From Variovorax sp. KK3 (GTDB lineage: Bacteria; Pseudomonadota; Gammaproteobacteria; Burkholderiales; Burkholderiaceae_C), in NCBI RefSeq assembly GCF_001984055.1, contig NZ_LYVO01000081.1, positions 1 through 32,773 of the forward strand: a DNA stretch of 32,773 nt, read 5' to 3'. Position 1 is the first letter of the stretch. Each line of letters starts with the position of its first letter. The notes under the pieces were generated by a model that worked only from the letters and a program-made list of their open reading frames with translations, did no database searches and was not told the DNA's origin. Both the position numbers and the translations under genes were made by a program. Of the stretch, positions 32,318 to 32,773 are shown one piece after another.

Positions 32318-32409
32318 GCACGAGCCTCGCTTCAAATCTAGGGGGAGTGGCAATTGGGTGATCGGTCAGTTTCGCGCGGCCCAGCGAGCTTTTCGCGGGT
32401 GGTGCTCTC

Positions 32410-32448
32410 GGGACTCCATCGCTTTTTCCATGTGTTTATAGGAGTCCC
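32410..32448 (+). promoter_or_regulatory. Hairpin covering the RRM gene Shine-Dalgarno
   Basis: GGGACTCC (32410-32417) is the exact complement of GGAGTCCC (32441-32448), whose first bases are the GGAG ribosome site 7 nt before the ATG. The loop of 23 nt is U-rich. The ribosome site is therefore paired when the stem forms. Temperature, the RRM protein itself or an sRNA could open it. Confidence 0.65.
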
Positions 32449-32451
32449 TTC

Positions 32452-32773
32452 ATGGGCAACAAACTGTACGTCGGCAACCTGCCTTACTCGGCACGCGACG
32501 GCGATCTCGAACATGCGTTCAGCCAGTTCGGCACGGTGACCAGTGCAAAGGTCATGATGGAGCGGGACTCCAGCCCGCCCCGTTCCAAGGGCTTCGGCTT
32601 CGTGGAAATGGGCAGCGACGCGGAAGCGCAAGCCGCCATCAAGGGCATGAATGGTCAGGACATGGGCGGCCGCAGTGTCGTCGTGAACGAAGCCCGTCCG
32701 ATGGAAGCTCGCCCTCCGCGTAGCGGTGGCTACGGTGGTGGTGGCGGCGGTGGCTACGGCGGCGGTGGTGGCG
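32452..32773 (+). CDS. Glycine-rich RRM RNA-binding protein, partial
   Basis: 107 codons are visible; the 3' end lies beyond the window. A single RRM occupies about residues 3-82, with RNP2 LYVGNL (5-10) and RNP1 KGFGFVEM (46-53, aromatic Phe48 and Phe50). It is followed by a Gly/Tyr-rich tail (SGGYGGGGGGGYGGGG). This is the bacterial glycine-rich RNA-binding type, similar to cyanobacterial Rbp proteins, many of which respond to cold. GGAG 7 nt before ATG 32452 lies in a hairpin. Confidence 0.92.
   Translation, partial: MGNKLYVGNLPYSARDGDLEHAFSQFGTVTSAKVMMERDSSPPRSKGFGFVEMGSDAEAQAAIKGMNGQDMGGRSVVVNEARPMEARPPRSGGYGGGGGGGYGGGGG

Overview
The window looks like chromosomal DNA of a high-GC betaproteobacterium of the Burkholderiales, most likely family Comamonadaceae (Variovorax-like). 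This rests on gene content and order (lptD-surA-rsmA divergent from an amgK-like kinase, metX-metW, the fused MaeB malic enzyme), high GC with frequent GTG/TTG starts, and TACAAT/TAGAAT-type -10 boxes. The genus is inference. No rRNA, tRNA, insertion sequence, prophage or CRISPR array was seen.

Layout. 1-3552: two tandem paralogous surface lipoprotein genes (minus strand, the first cut by the window edge) with different low-complexity linkers and a conserved 89-bp upstream block. 3569-4954: aminopeptidase P. 4984-5999: a ParD-like antitoxin / zeta-type kinase toxin pair with a palindromic operator. 6032-12042: a five-gene minus-strand set (SPFH-SHOCT protein, zinc-ribbon DUF4178 membrane protein, DUF350 protein, membrane-anchored spermidine-synthase-like enzyme, Tat-exported FAD amine-oxidase-like protein). 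This is the best candidate for a poorly described membrane/polyamine system. 12203-14542: malic enzyme MaeB. 14724-15619: a secreted RNase Sa/barnase-type ribonuclease translationally overlapped with a barstar inhibitor. 15854-20566: rsmA, surA and lptD (outer-membrane biogenesis and ribosome maturation). 20665-25604: amgK-like kinase, rsmE, an exported M20 peptidase, a YidB-family protein and an MFS transporter on the plus strand. 25601-27939: an alpha/beta hydrolase and a cytoplasmic M20 peptidase on the minus strand. 28093-29439: DUF72 protein and bactofilin. 29591-31329: metX-metW (methionine synthesis). 31447-32013: a TMEM165/GDT1-type manganese exporter. 32452-end: a glycine-rich RRM RNA-binding protein, cut by the window edge.

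RNA control is dense at the right end. metX is preceded by a SAM-II-type riboswitch with its P1 stem and pseudoknot intact, sitting at a promoter and followed by a strong intrinsic terminator. The Mn exporter gene is preceded by a yybP-ykoY (Mn2+) riboswitch whose closing stem competes with a long alternative hairpin. The RRM gene has its Shine-Dalgarno inside a perfect 8-bp inverted repeat. Together these link methionine/SAM level, manganese level and possibly temperature or RNA-protein feedback to the genes beside them.

All calls come from reading the sequence; no database search or folding program was run.
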